DNA of 64,000 nt from contig NZ_JADQDM010000016.1 of the NCBI RefSeq assembly GCF_015694525.1, positions 1 through 64,000 on the forward strand, given 5' to 3'. A program made the position numbers and the translations under genes. The stretch is from Hymenobacter ruricola. Lineage in GTDB: Bacteria > Bacteroidota > Bacteroidia > Cytophagales > Hymenobacteraceae. A model generated the notes under the pieces. It saw nothing but the letters and a program-made list of their open reading frames with translations, was not told the DNA's origin and did not search any database. Shown one piece after another: positions 33,057-42,288 of this stretch (positions are counted from its first letter, which is position 1; every line of letters starts with the position of its first letter).

Positions 33057-34427
33057 TTATTGGGCTTTGCTCACGCGCTGGCTACGCACGCTCCCGTCAG
33101 GCGCGGTTACCTGCACGTGGTACAAACCGGCGGGCTGGGCCGATAAATCCAGCGTGCGCTTTGCGTCCGATACCTGCCCTTGCTGGCAAAGCCGGCCCGC
33201 GGCATCGTACACGCGCACGGTTTCATTGCCTACCAGCGCCCCGGACAATTGCATGGGGCCAGCGGTCGGGTTGGGATAGGCCAGCAACTGCCGGGCGGGG
33301 TCGGCCGTGTTTCGTACCGCCAACGCTACCCCGGAATAGCGCAACAGCATTTTCTGATTCTGAGCAGATTTATTGTCCTCGTACGTAGGGGTTGCCCATA
33401 TTTCGGTATCATTAAGGGCCGCAACCGTGCCATACAGCGTTGCATCCGTTCCCAGTACTTGCCAAGTGGTGCCCCGGTCGCGCGTGATGGCGGTAATCCC
33501 CGTGAAGACTGGAAACTGGTTAGGAAGTCTGACGCTTTGGGAACCCACGCTGAGGTAGGTACCCGGCCGGCCCGGTATGGGTGTCAGGTCCATCAGCGGG
33601 GGCTGGCCACTGAATGCAACGGCAGTCCAAGTGGCCCCCCCATCGGCGGTGCGCAGCAATCTTAGCGGGGGGAGGTCCGGTGTGTAGGCCAAGCCGTCCA
33701 GCGCATTTTCAAAGGCTACCTTCCGGCCAATACCAGCCGTTGACGTCCAGGTCAGGCCTTCATCAGCGGTGCGCAGCAAGGCCCCATTTGAAGTCGTGAG
33801 CCACAGGCTGCTGCCAATACTTTGCTCGGAAAAGATTAAATCCCCCGCGGCGGTTGCGTAAGGCGGAATGGTGGCCACCTGCCCCCAGGTGCTGCCCCCG
33901 TCCGTGGTCCGGTACACCGTATTAGTGGTGCCCGCCAATGCGATGCCCGTGGTGGTGGTAAAAAAGTGAACCATTTTAAATGCTGCGGGTGGCACAGCCA
34001 GGGTTACAAAACCCGTCACTCCTGAAACGGTCCTTTCAAACGTCAATGCGCCATTCACCGCGCTTTTGGTAAGCAGCCAGGCATTCTGTCCATCCAGCAC
34101 GTCAACATCCACCAGCCAATTCCCCGACGGGGGCACCGATGCCCCGGTGGCCCCAGAAGATGCCAAGCCCCGCGTTTGCCAGGTTTGCCCATTGTCAGCG
34201 CTCAGAAATAAGGTGGAAGAATAACTTCCGAGCCCAGAGCTTTGGGTAGATATTCCCCACAGCACGTTCGGCAGTGCCCGGAACAACCGTGCGCCGGCCC
34301 CCAGTCCTGTGTAAAAATTCGGTACTCCGGTGGGCGCCACCCACGGCGCTTGCCCGAACACGCGCTGAGGTAATGCGTTGCTTAGCAGCACAAGCGCAAG
34401 CAGCGAAATAGGTAGCTTGTTTTTCAT
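33057..34427 (-). CDS. T9SS-sorted BNR/Ycf48-like repeat protein, 456 aa
   Basis: Signal peptide at the N-terminus (MKNKLPISLLALVLLSNALP and on), followed by BNR/sialidase-like repeats with the S-x-D-x-G-x-T-W consensus (LSADNGQTWQ, TTDGGSTWGQ, RTADEGLTWT, RTADGGATWT, RDRGTTWQV), as in Ycf48-like propellers. The last ~75 residues are a type A T9SS sorting domain (YPNPTAGPMQLSG, VRVYDAAGRLCQQG, LSAQPAGLYHVQV), so it is exported across the outer membrane by the Bacteroidetes gliding/secretion machinery. The start at 34427 follows a run of A and T. Base composition is lower in GC than the neighbours. Confidence 0.88.
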   Translation of the reverse strand: MKNKLPISLLALVLLSNALPQRVFGQAPWVAPTGVPNFYTGLGAGARLFRALPNVLWGISTQSSGLGSYSSTLFLSADNGQTWQTRGLASSGATGASVPPSGNWLVDVDVLDGQNAWLLTKSAVNGALTFERTVSGVTGFVTLAVPPAAFKMVHFFTTTTGIALAGTTNTVYRTTDGGSTWGQVATIPPYATAAGDLIFSEQSIGSSLWLTTSNGALLRTADEGLTWTSTAGIGRKVAFENALDGLAYTPDLPPLRLLRTADGGATWTAVAFSGQPPLMDLTPIPGRPGTYLSVGSQSVRLPNQFPVFTGITAITRDRGTTWQVLGTDATLYGTVAALNDTEIWATPTYEDNKSAQNQKMLLRYSGVALAVRNTADPARQLLAYPNPTAGPMQLSGALVGNETVRVYDAAGRLCQQGQVSDAKRTLDLSAQPAGLYHVQVTAPDGSVRSQRVSKAQ

Positions 34428-34612
34428 TTTTCGTGTTTTTTTAAGAAAGAAATCTGATAAACGTTGGCCTGAAGACAGTCTGTCCGACATCTTTAACGGC
34501 CTTGGCAGCACTTTGTAGACTATTCCCGTGCCTTGAAGGGACAAAATAAGCAATTTTAGGCTGTTTGCGGCTGGGAATATGCAATCCCGCCAATAACTCT
34601 CCGCCGGGTATT

Positions 34613-34620
34613 TATATTTG
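34613..34620 (+). promoter_or_regulatory. TAnnTTTG -7 element upstream of MBL-rhodanese gene
   Basis: TATATTTG, 60 bases before the ATG at 34681. No convincing -33 TTG lies 17-23 bases upstream, so this rests on the -7 match alone. Confidence 0.35.
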
Positions 34621-34680
34621 ACCTACTACACCCCCTGATTTGACTGGTTCAAAGCCCCGTACCACCATCCCCTCCCTCCC

Positions 34681-36060
34681 ATGCCTCCCCTTCCCAGTAG
34701 CACGGCCTCGGCCGTGCAAATTCAGCAGTTCTACGACAAGGGCCTGGCCCACGCCAGCTACGCCGTGCGCTGCGGCCGCCAGGTCGCCATCATCGACCCG
34801 GGCCGCGACCCCCAGCCCTACTACGATTTCGCCGACGAGCACGAGGCCGACATCGTGGCCGTGATTGAGACGCACCCGCACGCCGATTTTGTGTCGTCGC
34901 ACCTGGAAATCGCCCAGGAAACCGAGGCCACCATCTACTGCAGCAAGCTGGTGGGCGCCAAGTACCCCCACAAAAGCTTCGACGACGGCGACCGTCTCAA
35001 GCTCGGCAGCGTGGAGCTCCACGCCATCAACACGCCCGGCCATTCGCCCGACAGCATCAGCATCCTGCTGCTGGATGAAATGGCCCAGAGCCGCGCCGTG
35101 TTCACCGGCGACACGCTGTTTGTGGGCGACGTGGGCCGGCCCGACCTGCGCGAAGAAGAGGCCGTGGGCGGCCACAAGCGCGAAGAACTGGCCGCCGAGC
35201 TCTACCGCAGCACCCGCAACAAGCTCATGACCCTGCCCGGCACCACCCGCGTGTACCCCGCGCACGGCCCCGGCAGCCTCTGCGGCAAAACCACCAGCCC
35301 GGACCTGGACAGCACCATTGCCAAGGAGCTGAAAACCAATTACGCCCTGCAACCCATGTCGCAGGATGAGTTCATCAAAGTCCTGCTCGAAGACCAGCCC
35401 TTCGTGCCCAAATATTTCGGGCACGACGTGAAGCTGAACAAGGCGGGCGCCCCCAGCTTCGAGGACAGCATCCGGGCGGTGCCACACCTGAGCAGCACCG
35501 CCGCCCTGGAGCCCGGTGTGCTCGTCATCGACACGCGCCCGGCGGCCAAGTTCCGCGCCGGCCACCTGCCTGGCGCCATCAACCTGCAGGACGGCGGCAA
35601 GTTCGAAACCTGGCTGGGCTCGGTGGTGGGCCCCGGCGAGAAGTTCTACCTGCTGGCCGACACCAAGATTGCGCTGGACACGGTGGTGCGCAAAACCGCC
35701 AAAATCGGCTACGAAGCCAACATCAAAGGCGCCCTACTGGCCCCGCTGGCCCTGCCCGAAACCGCCCCCGCCGTGGACGTGGAAGCCGTGCGCCAGCACC
35801 CCGAGCAGTTCACCATCGTCGACATCCGCAACCGCGCCGAAGCCAAAGTCCCGGTCTTCGACAACGCCCTGCTCATCCCGCTGCCCGAGTTGCGCGAGCG
35901 CGCCCACGAAATCCCCACCGACAAGCCCGTGCTCATTCACTGCGCCGGCGGCTACCGTTCGGCGGCCGGGGCCAGCATCGTGCACCAGGCCCTTACCGGC
36001 GTGGAAGTGCTGGATTTAGGCGAGGCGATTACGGATTTTCAGAAGCAGGCGGTGCATTAG
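34681..36060 (+). CDS. MBL-fold hydrolase with two rhodanese domains, 459 aa
   Basis: The N-terminal domain (about 1-240) is a metallo-beta-lactamase fold of the persulfide-dioxygenase (ETHE1/BlhA-like) group: ETHPHADFVSSH, GDTLFVGDVGRPDL and YPAHGPGSLCG. Two rhodanese domains follow. The first (about 265-350) has no cysteine in its active loop; the second (about 370-455) has the catalytic Cys in LIHCAGGYRSAAG. Probable role is glutathione persulfide or sulfane-sulfur handling. Length and domain order match this family. It is followed by a perfect inverted repeat. Confidence 0.9.
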   Translation: MPPLPSSTASAVQIQQFYDKGLAHASYAVRCGRQVAIIDPGRDPQPYYDFADEHEADIVAVIETHPHADFVSSHLEIAQETEATIYCSKLVGAKYPHKSFDDGDRLKLGSVELHAINTPGHSPDSISILLLDEMAQSRAVFTGDTLFVGDVGRPDLREEEAVGGHKREELAAELYRSTRNKLMTLPGTTRVYPAHGPGSLCGKTTSPDLDSTIAKELKTNYALQPMSQDEFIKVLLEDQPFVPKYFGHDVKLNKAGAPSFEDSIRAVPHLSSTAALEPGVLVIDTRPAAKFRAGHLPGAINLQDGGKFETWLGSVVGPGEKFYLLADTKIALDTVVRKTAKIGYEANIKGALLAPLALPETAPAVDVEAVRQHPEQFTIVDIRNRAEAKVPVFDNALLIPLPELRERAHEIPTDKPVLIHCAGGYRSAAGASIVHQALTGVEVLDLGEAITDFQKQAVH

Positions 36061-36124
36061 CGCTACTTCCCGCGATGACGGATAGAGCGTAATTACACCC
36101 GGTTTGGCTCAGATTACGCCACTC

Positions 36125-36189
36125 AGGTGGGGGTACCGTTCGGCTTGCCGCTATGCTGAGTAGCGGCAAGCCGAACGGTACCCCCACCT
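36125..36189. repeat. Perfect inverted repeat R7 (family E)
   Basis: 29-bp perfect arms, 36125-36153 and 36161-36189, starting AGGTGGGGGTACCGTTCGGC, around a 7-base loop TGCTGAG. It lies 13 bases before the AT-rich metallophosphoesterase gene. Confidence 0.92.
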
Positions 36190-36202
36190 ATTTTATTTAT
36201 TT

Positions 36203-37027
36203 ATGACTTGGACAAAAAGAAGGTTTATAAAGACCGGACTTGCGGCAGCGACCGGGCTGGCAGCAGTGGACTCGTTCTGGATAGAGCCATTTTTTATTGA
36301 AACAAACGAATTCTTTTTGGGTAAGTCCAGCGCAGGAAAGTTCGACATGAAAGTTGTGCAAGTATCGGACATTCATATTCATTCCGTAAATCACCAACTC
36401 AAGCAATTAGCCCAACAACTCAACACCCTTAAACCGGACCTCATTTTAATTACCGGTGATGCAGTAGACGAAGCCGGAAACATTCATCTGCTGAATACCT
36501 TTCTGAGACTTATTAATATTAACCTTAAAAAGGTGGCAATTCTGGGAAATTGGGAATACTGGGGACGAATAGACCTCACCGCGCTAAAGCACACTTACAC
36601 CGAAAATAATTGTGACCTGCTAGTTAATGAATCCAGGCAATATTCTTTTCGCAACAAGACAATTGCCCTGACTGGTGTTGATGATTACATCGGCGGCACG
36701 GCGGATATCGACTTCGCCTTAACAACCTACCGGAAAAGTGACTATCACATCATTTTAAATCATTGCCCGCAATACAGCGAAACCATTGCAACGCAAGTGC
36801 CCAAAACCGTTCCAGTAGACTTTATTCTATCTGGCCACACCCACGGCGGGCAAATTAATTTGTTTGGTTTTGTTCCTTTTACGCCGCGAGGTAGTGGCAA
36901 ATATTTGAAAGGGTGGTATAACGACAATGCCCTAAACATGTATGTTTCAAAGGGTGTTGGAACAAGTATTTTGCCTGCAAGATTTATGGCAAGAGCTGAG
37001 ATTGCCGTATTTTACATGGCGACCTGA
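36203..37027 (+). CDS. Metallophosphoesterase, YaeI-like, with altered motif III, 274 aa
   Basis: A calcineurin-like phosphoesterase: motif I VSDIHIH, motif II GDAVDE, motif IV NHCP and motif V SGHTHGGQ are present. Motif III, normally GN-His-Glu/Asp, reads GNWEYW, so the catalytic His is Trp. The N-terminus has a Tat-like KRRFIKTG followed by a weak hydrophobic stretch. Relatives such as YaeI/YkuE act on membrane-linked substrates; activity here is doubtful. GC is about 43% over four sampled lines, far below its neighbours, indicating recent transfer. Confidence 0.82.
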   Translation: MTWTKRRFIKTGLAAATGLAAVDSFWIEPFFIETNEFFLGKSSAGKFDMKVVQVSDIHIHSVNHQLKQLAQQLNTLKPDLILITGDAVDEAGNIHLLNTFLRLININLKKVAILGNWEYWGRIDLTALKHTYTENNCDLLVNESRQYSFRNKTIALTGVDDYIGGTADIDFALTTYRKSDYHIILNHCPQYSETIATQVPKTVPVDFILSGHTHGGQINLFGFVPFTPRGSGKYLKGWYNDNALNMYVSKGVGTSILPARFMARAEIAVFYMAT

Positions 37028-37141
37028 AAAGCGGAAGAGTATGCCCTTTCCGTTGGCGCGCGTCCGCAAGGCTTGCCAGCAGGGCTGTTTTACAATTGCC
37101 CTCACAGGATACCGGAGCTTTTTCCTTGCTTGCCGCGTGGG

Positions 37142-37149
37142 TATCTTTG
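37142..37149 (+). promoter_or_regulatory. TAnnTTTG -7 element upstream of sbcD
   Basis: TATCTTTG ends 16 bases before the sbcD start. The nearest TTG (37126-37128) is only 13 bases upstream of it, so the -33 element is weak or absent. Confidence 0.4.
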
Positions 37150-37165
37150 AGATTATCTCTACCAT

Positions 37166-38419
37166 ATGCGCGTCCTTCACACCGCCGATTGGCACCTCGG
37201 CCAGCACTTCCTCACGGGCCAGGAACGCACCACCGAGCAGCAGGCTTTCCTCGACTGGCTGCTGCTGACGGTGCAGGACCAGGGCATTGACGCCCTGGTA
37301 ATTGCCGGTGACATTTTCGACACCCAAACGCCTTCGTACACGGCGCAGGAGCTGTACTACACCTTTTTGGTGAAGATGCAGGCCACCTGCTGCCGCGACA
37401 TCGTGGTGGTGGGCGGCAACCACGATTCGCCCACCATGCTCAACGCCTCGCGGCAGCTGCTGCGGCAGTTGCGCATCCACGTGGTGGGCGGCGTGCCCAC
37501 TGACCCAGCCGAGCAAATCCTGCCCCTCCACGGCGCCGATGGCCGGCCCGGGCTGGTGGTGTGCGCGGTGCCGTTTCTGCGCGACCGCGACATCCGCCTG
37601 GCCGTGGCCGGCGAAACCCTCGACGACCGTCAAATCCGTATTCGCCAGAGCATTGCCGGCCACTACGCGGCCCTGGCCGAAAGCGACGCTGTGCGCCGCC
37701 TGCGCGAGCAGGACGTGCCCGTGCTGGCCACCGGCCACCTCTACGCGGCCGGCGGCGAGGCCCGCGAAGGCGCCGAGCGCGACGTGCACATCGGCGGGCT
37801 GGGTCTGATTGGCGCCGAGCACTTTCCGGCCGCGTTCGACTACGTGGCCCTGGGGCACCTGCACCGCCCGCAGGTGGTGGGCGGACGGGCGCACATCCGC
37901 TACTCGGGCTCGCCGGTGCCGCTGTCCTTCACCGAAGCCGACGACAAGCAGCAGGTCTTGCTGCTCGAATTTGAAGGAGCCGGCGCGCCGCGCATCAGCA
38001 GCATCCCGGTGCCGGTGGCGCGCCGTTTGCAGCGTTTCCACGGCTCGTTGGAAGAAGTGGAGGCCGACATTCTGGCTTTCGACAACGCGGCCTTCCCGCT
38101 GGTGGCTTGGGCCGATGTGTTGGTGCGCTCCGACGAGACGCCGGCCGAAGTGCAGCGCCGGGTGCAGGCCGTGTTGCAACTGCAAAAGCAGCAGGTGGTG
38201 GCCCCGCGCGGCGTGCGCCACCAGCGCGCCACCGAGGCGCCGGATTTGGCCGAAAGCGCCATTCCGCTAGCGTTGCTGCACGAATTGACCGTAGAAGAAG
38301 TATTTGGCCGGCGCGTGGCGGGCTTGCCGCCGGAGCGGGCCGCCGCCCTCACCGCCACCTTCGGCGAGCTGCGCCAGTTGCTGGCCGAGGCCGACCCGCT
38401 GGCCTGGGGCGGCGAGTAG
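37166..38419 (+). CDS. sbcD: Exonuclease subunit SbcD, 417 aa
   Basis: The Mre11-like nuclease subunit of the SbcCD complex, which cuts DNA hairpins and protein-blocked ends. The phosphoesterase motifs are all in place: HTADWHLGQ (residues 5-13), AGDIFDT near 47, GGNHDSP near 89 and GHLYAAGGE and LGHLHRPQ further on. Length is standard. Partner sbcC follows after 125 bases, with an inverted repeat in the gap. A hairpin nuclease in a genome so rich in long palindromes is functionally suggestive. Confidence 0.95.
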   Translation: MRVLHTADWHLGQHFLTGQERTTEQQAFLDWLLLTVQDQGIDALVIAGDIFDTQTPSYTAQELYYTFLVKMQATCCRDIVVVGGNHDSPTMLNASRQLLRQLRIHVVGGVPTDPAEQILPLHGADGRPGLVVCAVPFLRDRDIRLAVAGETLDDRQIRIRQSIAGHYAALAESDAVRRLREQDVPVLATGHLYAAGGEAREGAERDVHIGGLGLIGAEHFPAAFDYVALGHLHRPQVVGGRAHIRYSGSPVPLSFTEADDKQQVLLLEFEGAGAPRISSIPVPVARRLQRFHGSLEEVEADILAFDNAAFPLVAWADVLVRSDETPAEVQRRVQAVLQLQKQQVVAPRGVRHQRATEAPDLAESAIPLALLHELTVEEVFGRRVAGLPPERAAALTATFGELRQLLAEADPLAWGGE

Positions 38420-38423
38420 CGCG

Positions 38424-38503
38424 GCGTAGCGTGGACTCGGCGAGTCCGCGCCTTGGCGGATGTATCTGCTGGAATGCGCGGACTCGCCGAGTCCACGCTA
38501 CGC
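38424..38503. repeat. Inverted repeat R8 (family D)
   Basis: 28-bp perfect arms, 38424-38451 and 38476-38503, starting GCGTAGCGTGGACTCGG. Each arm contains a smaller palindrome (GGACTCGGCGAGTCC). It separates sbcD from sbcC. Confidence 0.92.
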
Positions 38504-38510
38504 TGTGTTG

Positions 38511-38518
38511 TATCTTCG
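38511..38518 (+). promoter_or_regulatory. -7-like element upstream of sbcC
   Basis: TATCTTCG, one base off the TAnnTTTG consensus, 27 bases before the sbcC ATG and directly after repeat R8. No clear -33 element is present. Low confidence. Confidence 0.25.
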
Positions 38519-38544
38519 GGAAGTATTGAGGGGAAAAGTATCCA

Positions 38545-41500
38545 ATGAAAATTATCAGCGTCCGTTTCGCTAATCTTAACTCGCTGCCCGGTCCGTTTCT
38601 GATTCGCTTTGATGAGACGCCGCTGGCGGACACCGGATTGTTTGCCATCACGGGGCCCACGGGGGCGGGCAAAAGCACCCTGCTCGACGCCATTTCGGTG
38701 GGCCTCTACGGCCGGGTGCCGCGCCACGACCGGCAGGTGGGCGAAATGGTGAGCCGCCACGCCAAAGACGCGTTTTCGGAAGTAGAATTTGAGGTGCACG
38801 AAACCGACCCCGACACCGGCGTGGTGGACCGGGTGCGCTACCGCTCGCGCTGGGAAGTGAAGCGCAAGGTGCGCGGCGAAGACAAAGGCAGTCTCAATGC
38901 CGACGCCATGTCGCTGGTAATGAGCCCGTCTAACGCGGCCGTCATCAGCGGCAAAGAGGCTGTGCCCAAACGGGTGGGCGAGCTGTCGGGGCTGGATTTT
39001 GGGCAGTTTGAGCAGTCGGTACTGCTGAGCCAGGGCAAGTTTGCCCGCTTCCTGCACGCGCCCGAAAAGGAGCGCAGCGCCCTGCTGGAGAAGATGACCA
39101 ACGTGGGCATATATTCGCGGCTCTCGGTGGCGGCGTTTGAAAAAGCCAGGGAAGAAGAACTGAAAACCAAGCTGCTGCGCGCCAAGCTGGACGCCACCCG
39201 CCTGCTGTCGGAAGACGAGCGCGCGGAGTTGGAACGGCAGCTCGACGTGTTGCACCAGCAGGCCGAGCAGCACTACGAAGAGCAGCAGGACCTGAACCTG
39301 TGCCTGACCTGGCGCACCATTCTGGACCAGCTCGACAAGCAACTGTGGGAAGCCACCCGCGAAGCCGAGCGCCTGCGCCAAGCCGACGAAACCCTGCAAG
39401 TTGATTTCGCCCGCCTCGACGGGCACGTGCGCGCCGCCGGCGTCGACAAACCCCTGGAACTGGCCGAAGCCGCCGAAAAAGAAGTTGCCACCGATACCGC
39501 GCAGCTGCAGGAACTGGCGCGCGCCTTGCCCCTGCTGGCCAAAGCAGCCGAAACCGCGGACGCCGCCCACGGTACCGCCACCGAAGCCCATGCCGCCGCG
39601 CTAGCCGAGGAAAACCGGCTGCGCCCGCTGCTCAACCAGGCCCAGCAGCAGGACGCGGCCATTGCCGCCGCGCTGCACCAGCTGACGCTTAAGCGCGAGG
39701 CCTATGGGCAACACGAGGCCGAATACAAACAAGCTGAAACCGAGCTAGCCCAGCAAAAAACTGAAATCGAGGGCCTGCAAACGCAAAGCTCCGAGCTGGA
39801 CCGGTGGCTTATTGCGCACAATGCCGAGGTTGAGCTCAAAAATCAGTTGTTTGAGCTAAGCCGCGAAATCATTGATTTGCAGGGCGCCCAAAAGGAAATT
39901 TCCTCCCGGGAAACCCGCCGCGCCGAGCTGCTCAAGAATCAGCGCGAAGCGGCCACCGATTTGGAGCGCCAGCGCGGCCTCGAAACCGAGGCCCTGGCAC
40001 GCCAGCAAACCATCAAAGACGAGGGCCAGCCCTGCCGCACCGAGCGCGATGCGCTGCTGGTGGACACCACGGCCGCGGCCCTGGCCCAGCGCGCCGACGA
40101 CCTGACCACCTACCGCCAGGGCCTGCAGCAGCTGCTGCCCAAGGCGGAAGCCGCCCAGGAATACCAGGCCCGCGCCCGGACGCTGACCGCCGAAATCGAA
40201 CAGGAAGCACCGGTTCTATCGGCGGCGGAAACGGCGGTAAGTCACCTCGAAACGCGCCTCAAGGACGGCAAGGCGCTGCTGGAAAGCTACCGCCGCGAGC
40301 TGCGCGCCCAGCAGGCCATGGCCGACCTCAACGCCCACCGCCAGCACCTGCACGACGGCCAGCCCTGCCCCCTGTGCGGCGCGCTGGAACACGCCTTCGC
40401 CGCCGATTTTGCGGCCGAGGCCGACGAGCAGGAGCAACGCGTAGCCCAGCAACAGCAGGCCCTGACGGCGCTGGAAGAAGAACTGCGCCGCGCCACCAGC
40501 ACCTGCACCCGCCGCCAAACCGAGCAGCAGCAGCGCCAGCGCCAGCGCGACGAAGCCACGACCGCCGCCGCCGAAGCCCAGCAGCAAGCCGGGGCGCTGG
40601 CCGCAGCTCTGCTGCCCACCCCGGCCCAGCCGGCCGATGCGGACGCGGTGCGCGCCCTATTGGCCGAGGCCACCGCCCAGCAGGAAGCCGCCGTAGCGGC
40701 CCGCCGCCGCCTGGCCGAGCTGGATGAAAAGCTGGCCGCGCTGCGCGAGAAGTACCTGCAGGCCGGCGAGGCCGCCACGGCCGCCCAGCGCGAGATTCCG
40801 CGCCTGCAGGAACGGCAGGCCGCCATCGAAACCGCCTTGAATGAACTGGCCGAAGAGTTGGTGTATTGGCGCGAGCAGGCCGACATCTTCCAGGGCACCA
40901 TCCGGGATATTCTGCGGCCGCACCGCCTGGCGCTGCCTGCCCAGCCGCCCTACGACGGCACTCTGGCCACGCTGGGCGAGCGGGCGGAGTACTACGAAGC
41001 GCAGGTCATCGCCCAGACTGCGCTGGGTAAAACGCTGCAGGAGAAAACCATTCAGCTGGAATCCCGCACTGAGGCGCTGGCCCGCCAAGCCACGCAGCTG
41101 GCGGCCGATGCTGCCGGGCTGGATGTCGACCAGGAAACCCTCAACCAGCTACGAGCTGCCCGCCAGGCTCAGTATTCCGGGCCCGACCCCGCCGCCGAAG
41201 CCGAGCAGTTGCGCAAGGCCACCCAAGCCCTGGCCGAGGCTATGCAGTTGGCGCAAACGCAGCTGGCCGACCAGCAGAAGGCCCTAGCCATCAAGCAAAG
41301 CGCCCGCACCGGCCTGGAAACGCAGCTAGAAGCCCACCGCACGGCCTTCGCCCAGCGCGAAGCCGAGTTGAACACGGCCCTGGCCGCCGCCAATCTGGCC
41401 AGTGCCGCCGATGCCCGCGCCCTGCTCCTGCCCCCGGCCGAGGCCGAGCGCCTGCACCAGTGCCGCCAGGACCACCTCACGGCCAAAGCCGCCACGGCCC

Positions 41501-42288
41501 GCCGCCTCGCCGACCTCACCGCCGAGCAGCAGCGCCACGCCGAGGCCGGCCTGACGCCCCACCCCGCCGCGGCGCTAACCGCCCAGCTCAACGCCCTTTC
41601 GGCCGCCGACGACACGCTGCAGCAGAAGCTGGGCGCTGTGAGCAACCAGCTCAAGCAGGACGACGACGCCCGCCAGCTGCAGGCCGACGGCCTGCGCGAG
41701 CTGGAACAGCGTCAGAAAGAAGAGCAGCGCTGGCAGGACCTCAGCGAGCAAATCGGCTCGGCGCGGGGCGACAAGTTCAGCCAGTTTGCCCAGGGCCTCA
41801 CGCTCACGCACCTGGCCCGGCTGGCCAACCTGCGCCTGCGCCAGCTCACCGGCCGCTACACCATCCTCAAAACGCCGCACCGCAACCTGGAGCTGCAAAT
41901 CATCGACCACGACCAGGCCGACACCGTGCGCCCCATGGCCTCGCTCTCGGGCGGCGAAAGCTTCCTCGTGAGTTTGGCCCTGGCCCTAGGGCTGAGCGAG
42001 CTGGCCGGCCACAAGGCCCGCATCGAGTCGCTGTTTATCGACGAAGGCTTCGGCACGCTGGACCCCGACGCGCTGAACACGGCCCTGGATGCTTTGGAAC
42101 GCCTGCAGCACTCGGGCAAGATGATTGGCGTCATCTCCCACGTTTCCGATTTGAAGGACCGGATTGGCACCCAGATTCGGGTGCGACCCGGTGCCGGCGG
42201 CAACAGCACCGTGCACCTGGTGGGCGTGATGGGCCACGAAACCAGCTGCGCCGTGCCGGCCCAACGGCCGGAGCCGGTGGCCGGCTAG
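38545..42288 (+). CDS. sbcC: Exonuclease subunit SbcC (SMC-like ATPase), 1247 aa
   Basis: The Rad50-like ATPase of SbcCD. Walker A is GPTGAGKST (residues about 37-45), the ABC signature LSGGESF near 1134 and Walker B LFIDEGFGTLD near 1163. Between them lie two very long coiled coils rich in Ala, Glu, Gln and Arg, folded back at a zinc hook CPLC (C608 and C611). Length is typical. Its TAG stop shares the tetranucleotide CTAG (42285-42288) with the stop of the converging HNH gene. Confidence 0.95.
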   Translation: MKIISVRFANLNSLPGPFLIRFDETPLADTGLFAITGPTGAGKSTLLDAISVGLYGRVPRHDRQVGEMVSRHAKDAFSEVEFEVHETDPDTGVVDRVRYRSRWEVKRKVRGEDKGSLNADAMSLVMSPSNAAVISGKEAVPKRVGELSGLDFGQFEQSVLLSQGKFARFLHAPEKERSALLEKMTNVGIYSRLSVAAFEKAREEELKTKLLRAKLDATRLLSEDERAELERQLDVLHQQAEQHYEEQQDLNLCLTWRTILDQLDKQLWEATREAERLRQADETLQVDFARLDGHVRAAGVDKPLELAEAAEKEVATDTAQLQELARALPLLAKAAETADAAHGTATEAHAAALAEENRLRPLLNQAQQQDAAIAAALHQLTLKREAYGQHEAEYKQAETELAQQKTEIEGLQTQSSELDRWLIAHNAEVELKNQLFELSREIIDLQGAQKEISSRETRRAELLKNQREAATDLERQRGLETEALARQQTIKDEGQPCRTERDALLVDTTAAALAQRADDLTTYRQGLQQLLPKAEAAQEYQARARTLTAEIEQEAPVLSAAETAVSHLETRLKDGKALLESYRRELRAQQAMADLNAHRQHLHDGQPCPLCGALEHAFAADFAAEADEQEQRVAQQQQALTALEEELRRATSTCTRRQTEQQQRQRQRDEATTAAAEAQQQAGALAAALLPTPAQPADADAVRALLAEATAQQEAAVAARRRLAELDEKLAALREKYLQAGEAATAAQREIPRLQERQAAIETALNELAEELVYWREQADIFQGTIRDILRPHRLALPAQPPYDGTLATLGERAEYYEAQVIAQTALGKTLQEKTIQLESRTEALARQATQLAADAAGLDVDQETLNQLRAARQAQYSGPDPAAEAEQLRKATQALAEAMQLAQTQLADQQKALAIKQSARTGLETQLEAHRTAFAQREAELNTALAAANLASAADARALLLPPAEAERLHQCRQDHLTAKAATARRLADLTAEQQRHAEAGLTPHPAAALTAQLNALSAADDTLQQKLGAVSNQLKQDDDARQLQADGLRELEQRQKEEQRWQDLSEQIGSARGDKFSQFAQGLTLTHLARLANLRLRQLTGRYTILKTPHRNLELQIIDHDQADTVRPMASLSGGESFLVSLALALGLSELAGHKARIESLFIDEGFGTLDPDALNTALDALERLQHSGKMIGVISHVSDLKDRIGTQIRVRPGAGGNSTVHLVGVMGHETSCAVPAQRPEPVAG

